Under the pieces are notes generated by a model. The model saw only the letters and a program-made list of their open reading frames with translations, was not told the DNA's origin and did not search any database. From Gordionus sp. m RMFG-2023 (Eukaryota > Nematomorpha > Gordioida > Chordodea > Parachordodidae), in assembly GCF_954871325.1 (NCBI RefSeq), contig NC_088777.1, positions 6,673,366 to 6,737,365 of the forward strand: a stretch of 64,000 nucleotides of DNA, given 5' to 3'. Position numbers and translations under genes: made by a program. This document shows positions 25,230 through 37,300 of the stretch, piece after piece (position 1 is the stretch's first letter; each line of letters starts with the position of its first letter).

Positions 25230-28192
25230 TAGACATGTGCGCCGCCGGTCAAATGCGCCGCCGCCGATGATTTTGACCACGCCGACGCCGCGCGCCAAAA
25301 AATTGTTGGCGCTCAACACGCCGCCGCCGATGTAAAAATTCGGCGGCGTGGCGGCGTGATACATATTTTTTATTATTTATTTTATATATTATTTATGAAT
25401 ATAAGAAAAATATTAAATATTTTTTGAATTATTAAAAAATGCGATTTTATTTTTTAAAATTAATAAATATTATTTGCTATAAATTTGATTTGTAACAATC
25501 CTTATTCGCTCACTTTGGGCAGGTTTGTGACCAACGTGCTAGATAAAATAAGATTAGGACATTAAATTTGAAAAGGTAAATCTATATTTTATTCTTTTAT
25601 TTTGATTCAAATAATTTACAACTTGTTATATAAAATTTATTTTTTATCATAATAGAAATTTTATTTAATTATTTTTATTTTGTTGCCATTATAACATATA
25701 TAAAAATACCAGGACTAAAACAATTGTAATGGATGCAGCATTGCAATACCCTGTAACAAAATATAGTATATACTTGCAAGCAAAACCTTCTTTTGTATGG
25801 AAACATTTTGGATCCTTAATATTAAAAACTGACACAAATAATAAGAGAACCAGTGTTGCTACAGATAAAGTCTTTTGTAATATATGCTTGCAAATAGCAC
25901 TTGATAAAGATGGTGAGGATGAAAATAATTCTTCATTTTCAGAGTAAATTTTTTGATTATCTTATAAATATTAGTAAATTTTTTAATTAGTTATCCAATC
26001 AAATCTTTTTCAAAAAATATCAGCACATCAAATATAATAAAACATTTACTTGACAAACATGATTTATCATGTAAAGAAGAAATATCTAAACAAAATTTAA
26101 AGTTATTTTTCAAACCCATTGTAAAAGATACAACTGACCCTATAAAAGATAAAAAATGGATTCTGGTAAGGAATTATGTTCTCATGTGTTGCAAGGATTT
26201 AATGCCATTCTCTTCTATAAATAATACTGGAATGCAAGATTTTCTAAAGGTTATTTGTAAAATCATTATAATTTTTTATAGTGCAATCTTAATTTTTATT
26301 TGTTAAGATATTTAATTATTTTATAACATCCCACATTTAGAATTTTTTATGGCATAATATTTTATTATTAACTTTTTATTATGTAGAAATATGGCATTAT
26401 TTCAGATGCCAAAGAATTACCTGACAGAACTACACTTAGCCGGAGTGGATTAGATTATGTTTATTTATCAATGAAAGCATACATATGCCAACAAATTAAT
26501 GTAGGTACTAAATTTTGTGCTATAACTTTTGATATGTGGGCAGACAAATATAGACGGCGAAATTATATCACCTTTATTTTTCACGAAATAGATAATAATT
26601 TTAATATTGTATTTTATACATTGGCGACACATCATGTCGCCCAAAAACATACCGCTGAAACTATTCATTCCGAAATAGAAAATGAATTTGATTTAGGGTC
26701 CAAGAAAATTCAAATGGTTACGGATGCAGGACCCAATGTAAAGAAAAGTGTTCGTCTAGGAGAATATGACCATCATTTATGTTTGGGGCATGGATTAAAT
26801 AATCTAGTGACAGTCGATGGAATAAAAAAAGTTAATAAAATTGAAAATCTCATTAAAAAAGTTAGAGAAGTTATAGTTGCCTTAAGATTCAAAACAGCGG
26901 ATTTTGAAAATATAAACGATATAGAAAATAGAAAATGTTTTGAATCGATATCATATACATCGGATATTTTAGATTTGGATGATAATGATCCTTTTTATGA
27001 TGATCGTTTGGGGTATGATGATGATAGTGAAAATCAAAAATCATATTAGAAAAAACATAAAACCTTAAAATTAAATGTGCCTACACGTTGGCATAGTATT
27101 TTAATAATGCTGGAAAGTGTGACTGGCAATAACAAAAATTCTATAAATATTCTATTAAATAGAATGGAGAAACCGGATCTCAAATTATTTAACTCCGATT
27201 GGGACTTGGTGTATGAACTTTTAAATTTTCTTAAAACCTTCAAACAAACTGTTGAATTTTTATCTGTCCAAAAAGGAGTTACTATAAATTTAGCCTTATT
27301 TTCGTAGTGAAATTAAAAATCATTTAATTGTAAAAGAAAATAATAGTCCACCCATAGCATCCCTTAAACAAAATATGCTTACTAAATTTGATCATAGATT
27401 TCCAATAACCGATCTTCAGGTAGTATTTTAAAATACATAAATTATTTTTTATACATTATTCTTTCTTTTATTTTTTTTATTTAGGTGTTAGGAGCACTTT
27501 TGGATCCTCGTTTTCAATTAATAAACATAGTAAATGAATATTTAAAGGAAAAAAATATTACTCCGGCTGAATTTTTATGTCAACACGCTACCTCTCTACG
27601 GTCTTACACGGACGAATTAAACGAATGTAAAACGACGGAAGTTGCTTCAAAACTCGATTATCTTAAGTCATTGGCTACGAAGCATTCATCTATTCAAAAC
27701 AATAACCTGGAACAAGTTTAGAAAAAGAGTGTTATTCATTATTTTCGCCTTATAATTTGGAGATAAAAGATGTCTTAGATTTTTGGAAGATAAGAGCATT
27801 GGATCTTCCTAAACTTTCAATATTAGCTAGAAAGGTCCTGTGCGTTCCAGCTACAAGCACACCCAGCGAGCGTGTATTTTCTATAGCTGGGCTCACTCTG
27901 AACTCTAAAAGATCATTATTATGTCCTTTAAATCTTAATAAAATAATATTTATTCATGATAATTATAACTTAATAAAATCATTAAATTATAGTTATAAAC
28001 ATAATAAAGTATAAATTTTATTTTAAAAAGTGTTTATGAATTTATAAATTTACTTCAAAAAATTTAAGTTAGAAAAATATTTGAAGCCGCCGCCGATTTT
28101 TGTGGCGGCGTCTAAATCGATTCGCCGCCGCCAGCCGATCATTTTAAAAAAAGAAACGCCGCTGCCGAAAATGCTGTCGGCGCACATGTCTA
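25230..28192 (+). mobile_element. Nearly intact hAT transposon with GCCGCCG subterminal repeats
   Basis: The ends TAGACATGTGCGCCG and CGGCGCACATGTCTA are perfect inverted copies. An exact 8-bp target duplication GATATTGT lies at 25222-25229 and 28193-28200. Both ends carry dense GCCGCC/CGGCGG repeats (about 25240-25360 and 28083-28185), among the most G+C-rich DNA in the window. It is 2963 bp and encodes a hAT transposase on the plus strand. Confidence 0.93.
25729..28016 (+). pseudogene. hAT transposase with few lesions
   Basis: The protein reads in order: MDAALQYPV with FVWKHFG and VFCNICLQ (BED finger start, 25729-25947); NISTSNIIKHLLDKH, the finger's second half (about 26020); then KYGIISDAKELPDRTTLS and CAITFDMWADKYRRRNYI, the first catalytic Asp block (about 26388-26600); VTDAGPNVKKS, the second Asp block; CLGHGLNNLV; VPTRWHSILIML (27077); GALLDPRF (27488); and the C-terminal LPKLSILARKVLCVPATST with PSERVFSIAG. 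Gaps between blocks look like introns (donor after QDFLK|gt near 26249; acceptor ag|KYG near 26387). Visible damage is one in-frame TAG near 27047, a frame change near 27305 and a break near 27720. The element therefore looks young and only recently inactivated, or still served by intact sister copies elsewhere. Confidence 0.85.
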
Positions 28193-28273
28193 GATATTGT
28201 TAACTAAAAATTGAAATAAGTTTTTAAATATTTTTTGAGCCCCTTGAAATTGTAAAGGCTAGTGATGCCCCTG

Positions 28274-29589
28274 AGAATGTAGTCGATGACAATTAATAAA
28301 AAAAATTGTACCAAACCTCACCGAAATCCAAATAACATGTTAATAGCTTTTCTTTCTATCTGAGTCCTATGTGATATAATTAGTTTGAAAAAGTCAACAT
28401 AGTTTCAAGCAGATCCTCATGGCTGAGCAAAATAAAATATACTAAATATTTAAAACATTATCATATATTATAAATTTAAGCCTTTGGGATATGGAATCGA
28501 TATTAATTATTTAACTAGAAACGAGAAACTTTCTTATATATCAATTTACTTTCTTAACAAGAAAACATTAACTTTTTTTATACAAATATTAATATAAATA
28601 TGAATTTTAAAAAAATCTATAAATCTTTCATCTTCTTTTTATACGGGCTATTATTTTTGAAAAGATTTCATTCGTAGAGCTATAATTAATTTTCCATATC
28701 TTGATATATGAATCTTGATTCCACTACTATATGGAAATTTTAAATATTTATTAAAGGGACCATACATTTAAGAAATTTTATTATAATTTGGAATATCTCC
28801 ATCGATATTTTATCGAATCCCAGCAATCGCTTCATGTTAAATTTTATTTATTTGCTTCTCACCAAATCGTGCAACTAGGTTCTTATGCCATTTTCCTTTT
28901 GAATAAGGAATATATTAAAAATATTTCGAAAATAAAAAATAAATAATGTTATTAAAATTTATTCAAGTTATTCTCATTTTTAAAGCTATTCAAAGGGTAC
29001 TACATAATGCTTTTGTTAATCATGATTGACTTTTTAAATTTTGTTTAACTTAAATTGTTTTTATTTTAAACATGTTAGCCTTTAACTATGTATTTTGTTT
29101 AAATTGTTTTTTTATAATACATATGTATACCTTATTTTATATTTATTTTGAGTATAATTTTTAGTTTTAGAATTAATTTATTATAAATAAAAAACCACCG
29201 TTATTTCTATCACCACCGTTATCTCTATATTACATAGTGCCCCGCTTTGTATGGTAACTCACGCACAATGATATATAAAAAAATCTCATATATATTGTGC
29301 ATATGCCGATAAATATGAAAAATAAAAAGTTTTTTTGGAATTATGTAATAAATTATAAAAATTATTCGATATAAAGGATACACACAAAGTAAAAAAAAAA
29401 AATTTTTTATATGACTTTACAACGACAATATATATCTTTAAGCTAATAATTTAAATAAAGTTATAAAATAAAAATTTGCAATTTGGATAAAAAAGAAAGT
29501 TACATAATAATATGACAATGACAATATATATCTCTATGCTAATTTAAATAAAGTTTTTAAAATAAAAATCTGCATTATGGATGCTAAAA
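28274..29589. other. AT-rich intergenic stretch with a possible exon
   Basis: A 57-codon frame from an AG acceptor at 28773 to TAA at 28944-28946 reads FYYNLEYLHRYFIES, then FYLFASHQIVQLGSYAIFL. It looks more protein-like than its surroundings, but I recognise no family; an ATG-led hydrophobic phrase MNFKKIYKSFIFFLYGLLF lies upstream near 28600. At 29413-29581 a segment of about 105 bases occurs twice in tandem (acaacgacaatatatatct against acaatgacaatatatatct). Two CCACCGTTAT repeats lie near 29195-29225. Confidence 0.3.
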
Positions 29590-31440
29590 TTAGCATATCC
29601 TCCAACAGGTAAGTTAAGTTCCCAAAATTGGAGGGATGCTTGACGGACATATATTTGGAGAGACTTGACAATTATTTCTCTCAAACAATTTTATCCGACT
29701 CAGTAAAAATTGAAACATTGATGAGCAATTTATCTGATGACCTATACGTGAAAATTAAGTCATTATGTACTAAGGAAGATATCAAAGATTATAAAATTAT
29801 TATTGAAAAATTAAAATTTTTATTACCCAGTCAAGATGTTTGGATATTGACTGGGAAGTTTAACCTTGCTTCACAAGGTGTTAATGAATCTTTTTTGGAT
29901 TGGTTTTTTTTCTAGACTGTCTAAATTAAATAGACAATGTAATTTTATTAATGATGATCGCATAAAAGAAAAATTGAGAACATCTAGTATAAATGACAAT
30001 ATAAAAAATAAATTAAATAAAAATATTAATTACACATTAGACGAAATGATTGAAATAGGAAGAAAATTAGATTAACATTAAATCAGAGAGTGACAATGTT
30101 AATTATGTTTTTAGTAGTGATAAAAATTTAATAAAAATAATGTCAATAATAGTAATAATGATAAGAATTTAGATATCTAAAGTACTTCTAATAGGAATGA
30201 GATTAATAGTAACTATAATACCTTAATTATTATTCGAGGCAAAATTTTGACAGTAGGAATAGAAATTATGGTGATAACAATTTTATTAATGTTAACGACA
30301 ACAGGAATAGGAATTCTAGTAACGTTAGAAACAATAAAAATTATAATAATAACAACTATAGAAATAATCAGTATAATGATAGTAAAGTAACTATCAAAAT
30401 TACAATTATCGGTATAACAATAGCAACAGAAATCTTATAACAACAACTGTGGTAGGAACAACGCCTGGTTTAATTATAATCAGAGGAGGCAGATTCAATA
30501 TGACGATCAAAATCATAATAATTACCGATCTTATAACAACAATTCAAATAATTATGAAGGAAACAACAGGTGGCATAATAATGATAACCAAAGAAAACAA
30601 ATCGAATATGACGATCATAATCGGTGGAAGGATTTTAATCAAAGAAAACAAATCCAGTATGATAATCAAAACTTCTACGATAGAAATAATTGTAATATGA
30701 ACATTGAAGAAGTTGGGGAAAATAAAGTTAGCACTGCCAAAGACAATAATGAGAATGATTTCAATGTCAACAACCTGGCAGAAAATACAGACAAAGGTGA
30801 TTACAGTGCTTTTATGACTACTTTGAAATTAAATAATGTTACTACAACTATGCAGGTTGACACTGGATCAAAGTATACCATCATACCTCATAATATGGCT
30901 AAAAAAATTGGTATAAGAGAAATGAAGAAATCCAGTTTGCGGCTTAAAGCTTAAGACGGAAACTTGATTAAAATCATCGAGACAATTCAAGTTAAAGTAA
31001 GTTATAAAGGAATCACTAAATATTTACTAGCAGTAGTTGTAGAGTCGAGAAAGAACGCGTTATTAGGAAGAATCTGGATCAATGCCTTTAAAAATATTTT
31101 AAATAAATTCATAGGAAATGTCGACACCAATTATGAAGACGAAATCAATAAAATTATTAAAGATTGTGAATTGTGAATCCAAATTGACTAGCGAATCAAT
31201 TAACAAAGTAAATGTATTACATTTAAGATGTGACGCCCAACCTAAAATAATACCACCAAGACGTATACCGTATTCAAAGATTGATCTTGTGGGCGAAGAA
31301 CTGAATATATGGATACACGAAAAAATTACTGAGCCTGTAGATGATGTGCGATGGGCGAGTCCTATACCCGCTGTAAACAAAGATGTAGGGAATATCAGGC
31401 TTTGCGCAGATTTTTAAGACACTATAAACCCAGCTCTCGA
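29590..31440 (+). mobile_element. Ty3/gypsy-like retrotransposon fossil, 5' half only
   Basis: Parts on the plus strand: a gag-like region (about 29620-30075), an asparagine-rich low-complexity spacer (about 30100-30700), an aspartic protease with a VDTGS motif (about 30850), and the start of the reverse transcriptase ending at a CADF-type phrase (about 31410). The rest of pol is absent; AT-rich repeats follow. No LTRs were recognised. It is broken in several places (more than three) and differs from the fossil at 4190-10510. Confidence 0.7.
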
Positions 31441-31444
31441 AGAC

Positions 31445-31985
31445 GTTTATTTTTTTTAATAATAAATTTACTCAAAATTTATCTAATTCTATATTTAAAT
31501 ATATAATATCATTTGATTTTATTATCAGGCTAAATATAATCTGATAATTAAAATGTTCATATCCAATAAAATGAATTAATTTGAATCATATTATATTGTC
31601 AAAATAGATATATATATATATAAATATTTGTTTGTTAGATATAATTCATTTTAAATATATTGATATTATTATCACAATTATCAGGCTAAAATTTATATGC
31701 TAAAATGTTCATATCTAATAAAATGTATTAATATCATTATTGTCAATTAAAATATATATATATTATATTTGTTTGCTAGATATAATTAATTTAAATAATA
31801 ATTGATCTTATAATTAGGCTATTTATATATGCAATATATATAATATCTGTGATATATCTGTGACAATTTATAATATATTATCACAATATGTATATGAAGA
31901 TTTTAGTTTTCAAGATATTTATTTAGGTCTGATATTATATTAAAATTTACATGTATTATGTAAAATCAATCACATTAATAAATTT

Positions 31986-32020
<35 letters not shown>

Positions 32021-32255
32021 AATTATTATTATTTAATATATTACATTTATAAAATATTATATTTTCTGTGACAATATATAATATATTATCAATATAAATA
32101 TGAAGATTTTAGTTTGCAAGATATTTATTTAGGTTTGATATTATATTAAAATTGAAATGTATTATGAAAAATCAATCACATTAATAAATTTATATAATAA
32201 TTATTATCTAATATATTACATTTATAAAATATTATATTTTAACCTGTAATAAATA
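31445..32255. repeat. AT-rich tandem duplication block
   Basis: A unit of about 205 bases occurs twice: tatgaagattttagttttca at about 31892 and tatgaagattttagtttgca at about 32098, each followed by GATATTATATTAAAATT and AAATCAATCACATTAATAAATTTA. Looser copies of the Ttatcaggctaaa phrase occur at about 31525 and 31680, so the block may hold more decayed units. It is non-coding. Confidence 0.7.
31986..32022. repeat. (GAAA)n microsatellite
   Basis: About nine uninterrupted copies of AGAA lie inside the first copy of the AT-rich tandem unit. The second copy lacks the run, so it expanded after the duplication. Confidence 0.95.
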
Positions 32256-34308
32256 GTATTTTTTATAATGAGATATCATTTTCATACAGTTTTATACTTT
32301 CTTCATAATCTTTTTTTAGTAAAAATTTTACTATTTTGAATTTTGCTTATATATGTACCATAATAATATAATAAAAATTGACTGATTGTGCCGACTAGCC
32401 ACGATTCTACTAACCTCAATGGTGGTAATATTACTAATTTGATCTTAACATATATTTAAACATTATATATCAATCTGAAATTTAGATATTTAACTTTCAT
32501 ATAATGTTTATTTTGTCATGTTTAAACTTTTAATTTTTTAATACAACATAATATTAAGTGAAAATATTGTAATTTTTATGTCAAAAACATGTCATAACGG
32601 ATAAAAATTTAAACAGCTAAATATTATAAATTATTTTCATCCCCAATTATGGATATTATAGAATTCTATTTTAGAACTAAATTTCAATTTTTAATCTTTA
32701 CTTGTTTTAAAATAAAACCCTTTGAACCTACAAGCCCCTTGCACCCTAGCCCTGGTCTCTCCTATACAATTGTTTTTATTTATTGAACAATGCTCTTAAC
32801 TATTAAAAACAGCGCACTATATTTTTTGAGTAACGATCGGTAATTATGTTATTTTTATGAAAAGGTAGAGACGCTACTTTTATAATTGTTAATTAATAAA
32901 GCTTACTAAACATTAGCTACTTAAAAAGTTTATTAATTAACATGTTATAAAATGATTAATATACTAATTTATATAGATCTTATTCAGATATTTTATATAG
33001 GAAAAGCAAAACAAAAATGGGCAGTTTGAGATAGAAATTGTAGAAATAGTTAGGAAAATATTTAATTTTGATTTTAACTTATATCCTGAGTATTTTTCGA
33101 TTAAAGGTAAAAGAAAATTATACACTGAAATTCTGTCAGTTAATCCAAACTCTATATCTGCTAACATTTTAATAGTTTATCAAACCTTTACAATACTCTC
33201 CTTCATGGGCAAATCTACATGTACCATAATTCTCAACAATATCTCAACTATCCCGAAAACTTGAAAGTATGGATAATTTAGATATTACTAATCTTTGAAA
33301 AATAATAAAAAATATAATCGATTTAAAAATAAGTTAAGACTGTTGGTAGGATCATCTGTTTGTATAAAATCAACAAATAAAAATAAATACGTAGCGATGA
33401 CATGACTTAGCGATGACATGACGTAGCTATGACATGACCACATGATGATGTAGTGAGGATTTCGGAAATTTATAATATAGATATATAATTAATAGTTTTT
33501 TACTATGAGAATATTTCAAATTTTAATAAAAATTACAAATTACTATTTTGTATACAAAAATATATAATTGGAGTTACAATACTTTATTTATTCATTTAAA
33601 AAAAAAAGAAGTAATTTTAAAAGTAGCTACTAAAATATCTACGTCGCCTTTAAAATTTAATTTTGGAGGAAAATTAGTAATATTATAGTTAATAATTTAT
33701 AAAATAAGAAATTTAAAATTTATAGGAATTTTTTTTTTTATAAAAAGCTAACATATTCAAAGATCTACAAACAATTAAAGGACCAAAGATCTCTAATAAA
33801 ATTTGAAATCCCACCTAATAGTGCTTTACCCCCCCCCCCCCCCCTCTTAGTAAAATCCTATCTATTACTATAGATTGTCAAGATAATTGACGTAAGAAGT
33901 AAGACGAATCCTTGATTAAGGAGCGCCCTAATTTTTTTAGGAAATCCTAATCTATAAAGTAGTTTTAAATAACCCTACATAGTCAGTTCAGAGGATACCA
34001 ATGGGCAAGACATAAAAAATTTTATCCTTATATTTAGTAAATTTATTTTATACGCTAATTTTGATAAATAATAATAAAGTAAATTTGTCAAATTCCGCAT
34101 GTTCTAAAAAGACTATTTATATGATTTTATGTTGAAAAGATCAATCCTGAATTATATTTAAAGATAAAAATAAAAATAGATTGAAATTTAAAAAAAAAAC
34201 TGGAATAAAATGGATAAAATTACCTTTATAAAACATAATGATATATCAAAGTTTTATTTTAAACATACATTCATAATAAATCATATGTTTTAATAAAATA
34301 AATTTGAA
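32256..34308. other. AT-rich intergenic region upstream of TIMM21
   Basis: It contains a Helitron 5' end (separate entry), a run of 16 C at 33829-33844, and a minus-strand frame at 32964-33167 (MLADIEFGLTDRISVYNF) that I do not recognise. The 300 bases before the TIMM21 ATG are AT-rich; no clear promoter element stands out. Confidence 0.35.
33290..33481 (-). mobile_element. Helitron 5' end (second copy of the 46434-49420 family)
   Basis: Read on the minus strand it starts TCTATATTATAAATTTCCGA, preceded by A as expected for an A|T target, and continues with copies of GTCATGTCATCGCTA. About 190 bases match 49230-49420 closely, including GTTGGTAGGAT and the CATGACGTAGCGATGA repeats. No matching 3' hairpin with CTAG was found further left, so the element is truncated or its 3' end has diverged. 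Confidence 0.65.
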
Positions 34309-37300
34309 ATGAGCAAAAATAACATTTACTTATATAGTGTTTGTAAGCAAATTTTAAAACATTCGCCTTCTTTAAAAGAACATACCATTTATGCGACTAT
34401 ATCTACATCCAATATATTTAATGAGAGACAAATAAAAATAGTAGAAAACAAGAGTTCACAAGTACCTCAAAAGTTTATGGGAGAAAGAAGTTGATAATAA
34501 ATTCATATAATCTTACTGGTTACTTTAATAGTTAAAGAAACAACAAAAAACATCTCTTATTTGGGAATTATTTTAGTTGGATTTGGTGTGACTGGTTTTA
34601 AAATAAATATATACACATATAAATTGACATTAATTTTAGGGTTTTTATTTTATATTATAGGCAAGGAACTTTTTTCTTCTAATACACCAACATCTATTTT
34701 TTCTAAAGCATTCAAGATCATAAAAACTAATAATCAAGTTAATTTTTTACATCATTATAATAACCATTAGACTTAATATTCAAGGTTACTGATTTGTTAG
34801 GCTCACCATTGAAAGCATTTGGAGAAGACTCTGGTAGGGGTAGAAGGAGATTTATTAAGTTTTATCATATTTATATGTTATGTCCCAAACTACCTTTGAA
34901 AACTTAATTTGTAGGACCATGAATTCTTGGATAATAATTAACATTTATATCATTGACAAAAAATGCCTGTATAAAACACTGTAATTAGATGCCAATTCTT
35001 TCCAGAGTCTAGTCCTGCACATATCTTCATTCCCAAATTTTAGATATATTTTTATAGAAGGCTAGAATCCTAATTTATTTTTAGACTTGAGCCTGGTTCA
35101 AAATTTAAACACATTAGTGTTGTTAAATGTCTTGATTTATTCAGAAAAATATTACTCAAGCCTAAAGATTTTGCTCATAAATGATCAAGCCATTTAACAA
35201 CACTCATAGAGTTAGCAGCCATGTAACAATGCAGCCTATTTTATAGGAAATGAAATATCCAACAAATGAAATTCGTTACTTCATTTATTGTTATGTTTAA
35301 AATTCCACCATAATTTATGCCTTTAATGAATATTTTTTAGCAGAGTTTGAAAATCTTAAATTTTTTGATTTTCAGCTGAATATTTTTTTATGCGTGTTAA
35401 TTACAAACAATTTTTTAAAAAATATTTTGGCATTTTTAGATAAAATTTAATCAAGAATCTTGTGTTCTTCAAAAAAATAAATTCAAAAATTTTTTAAACG
35501 TTTTTCTCAAACCCTGCTTTTAAGTTTAATTATTAATTTATAAACTCATTTCAGATTTGAAAATTAAATTTTTTTTTAATTAACAATCTAAACTGCTCTC
35601 TCGTTATAATCATAATTTTATAGATTAAGATTTTGTTGCTGCCTTAAAAATTCCTGTATTTATAGGAAACAATTTCACTAGTGTTGTTAAATGGCACGAT
35701 TTTTAAAAACGGCTAACAGTAATATTTTAGTCAAAAATAACGTGTGAGCTTAGAGATTTCGTTAATAGACACAAACCTTGCTGCTGTCAATGAGTAAAAT
35801 CTTCAGGCTTAATATTTTTTGGCTAAAATATTGCATTAGCCATTTTGAAAAATCTAGCCGACAACACTAAATTTTTCATAATAATGTTATATTTATCTTT
35901 AATTATTGCATTCAATATGATAACTAATTAATTACAATTTAAATTATATAAATATATTTTTTAGCCACGAAATTTATAGGACGACCGATGGCAATCAATA
36001 TATGAGGATAAAATTTTATATATCCGGCAATGATAGTCTGAGGAAAGGAACAGTTTATGTTGAATCCTTATATGTAATTTTAAAATTTTTTAAAATAATG
36101 TATTCATATTTATTTAATAATGGTATTTATAAGTGCTGCTGTAAAGTAACGTCGATGAAAGTAACTTCGTTACATTTTTTGAAAAAAAGGAACTAATGCG
36201 TTTCCTGCAATAAAAGGTATGCAGAGCGTTACTCGTTACTTAAAATTTTTATCTTATAAGTAACTTAAGCCGAGTTTTTAATTCAGATTAATTAATAAAG
36301 TTTATTTATTACATTTTTGTTGTTGAATTTTATAATCAAGACTTTTAATCTATTAATATTGAATTAAGATACCTTAATCTATATTCTCTAATATTTTTAT
36401 TTATTTTATAAAGAGATACCTTCAATAGTTACTTATTTCTTTAGATTAAGATGATTTAATCGCCGCTATGAAACATTATTTTTTTATACCCAAATTAGGA
36501 AATTTAGGCCATGATATCTAAACTTTGCCCTTGTAGATTGAGCTATGATTCAAATATTTCAACCTCAATGTCCAGCAGCTCTCTGAAAAAACATATATAA
36601 GCAAATTTATAAATTCAGGTTAAATTCTGATCAAGATAAAATAATTGATTTGGATCTGAATGGAGATTCTTGTGTAGATAATCTAATAAGTTTTTTTTGT
36701 GAAAATATAGATCATTTCTTAAATATTTTAATAAATTCCCCCAGTTAAAAATTATATATAGCAATCTTGTAGAGGTACAATGTGCATGGCCCGGCTATAA
36801 TTTTTTCCGGCCCGGCCGAGTTTTATATTTTCAGACCCGGTCCGAATTTAAAAAAAATATATTATATTTAATTTTTAAAGCTAATGGCGATTTAAAATAT
36901 ACAACCCGGCCCGGGTACTTTAAAAAAAATTAAAATATGGCCAGACCGGTGTACATAGTTATGGCTTAGGGCCGGGCCTGCAGGTCATATATTATATAGC
37001 CCTCCCATCCTCTGCACCAGCTGAACACGTTGTTTAGCACAGAGATAGCTTCATTGATCAATGACATTCTTGTTTGGCTGAGCAAAATTTTGAAAATCAT
37101 TTGTTAAAAATAAATAAGAATTATTACAGAAATAATTCTTATAATATATTATTTTTTATAACATTAGTTTTATTATATATGGGAAAATAATAAATTTAAT
37201 ATCCCTCATCCCTTTGCCTGGGACTTATGTATCGACATATTCGCTACATCTAATATTAAAACCAATCCGCAGAGATCGCGGAATATAATAAAATATTAAA

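Larger units (their letters stand above)
24995..28273. mobile_element. Older hAT-like element interrupted by the 25230-28192 hAT
   Basis: The left side CAGTAGCGTCATTAAGG and the right side, read in reverse, CAGGGGCATCACTAGCC are loosely matching ends, both followed by GGGGCTC blocks. With the nested hAT removed the element would be about 310 bp. Near 25100-25229 it has several copies of a unit built on TTTTGGATAATGTT, and the hAT inserted in one of these. No target duplication was found for the outer element. Confidence 0.4.

Noticed and set aside
28602-28770. Possible TGA-recoded (mitochondrial code or selenocysteine) frame upstream of the 28773 open stretch
   Set aside because: No mitochondrial protein or selenoprotein was recognised and no SECIS-like hairpin was seen; more likely chance.
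31986-32022. CRISPR-like or regulatory repeat
   Set aside because: It is a simple (GAAA)n microsatellite in eukaryotic DNA; nothing in the window resembles a CRISPR array.
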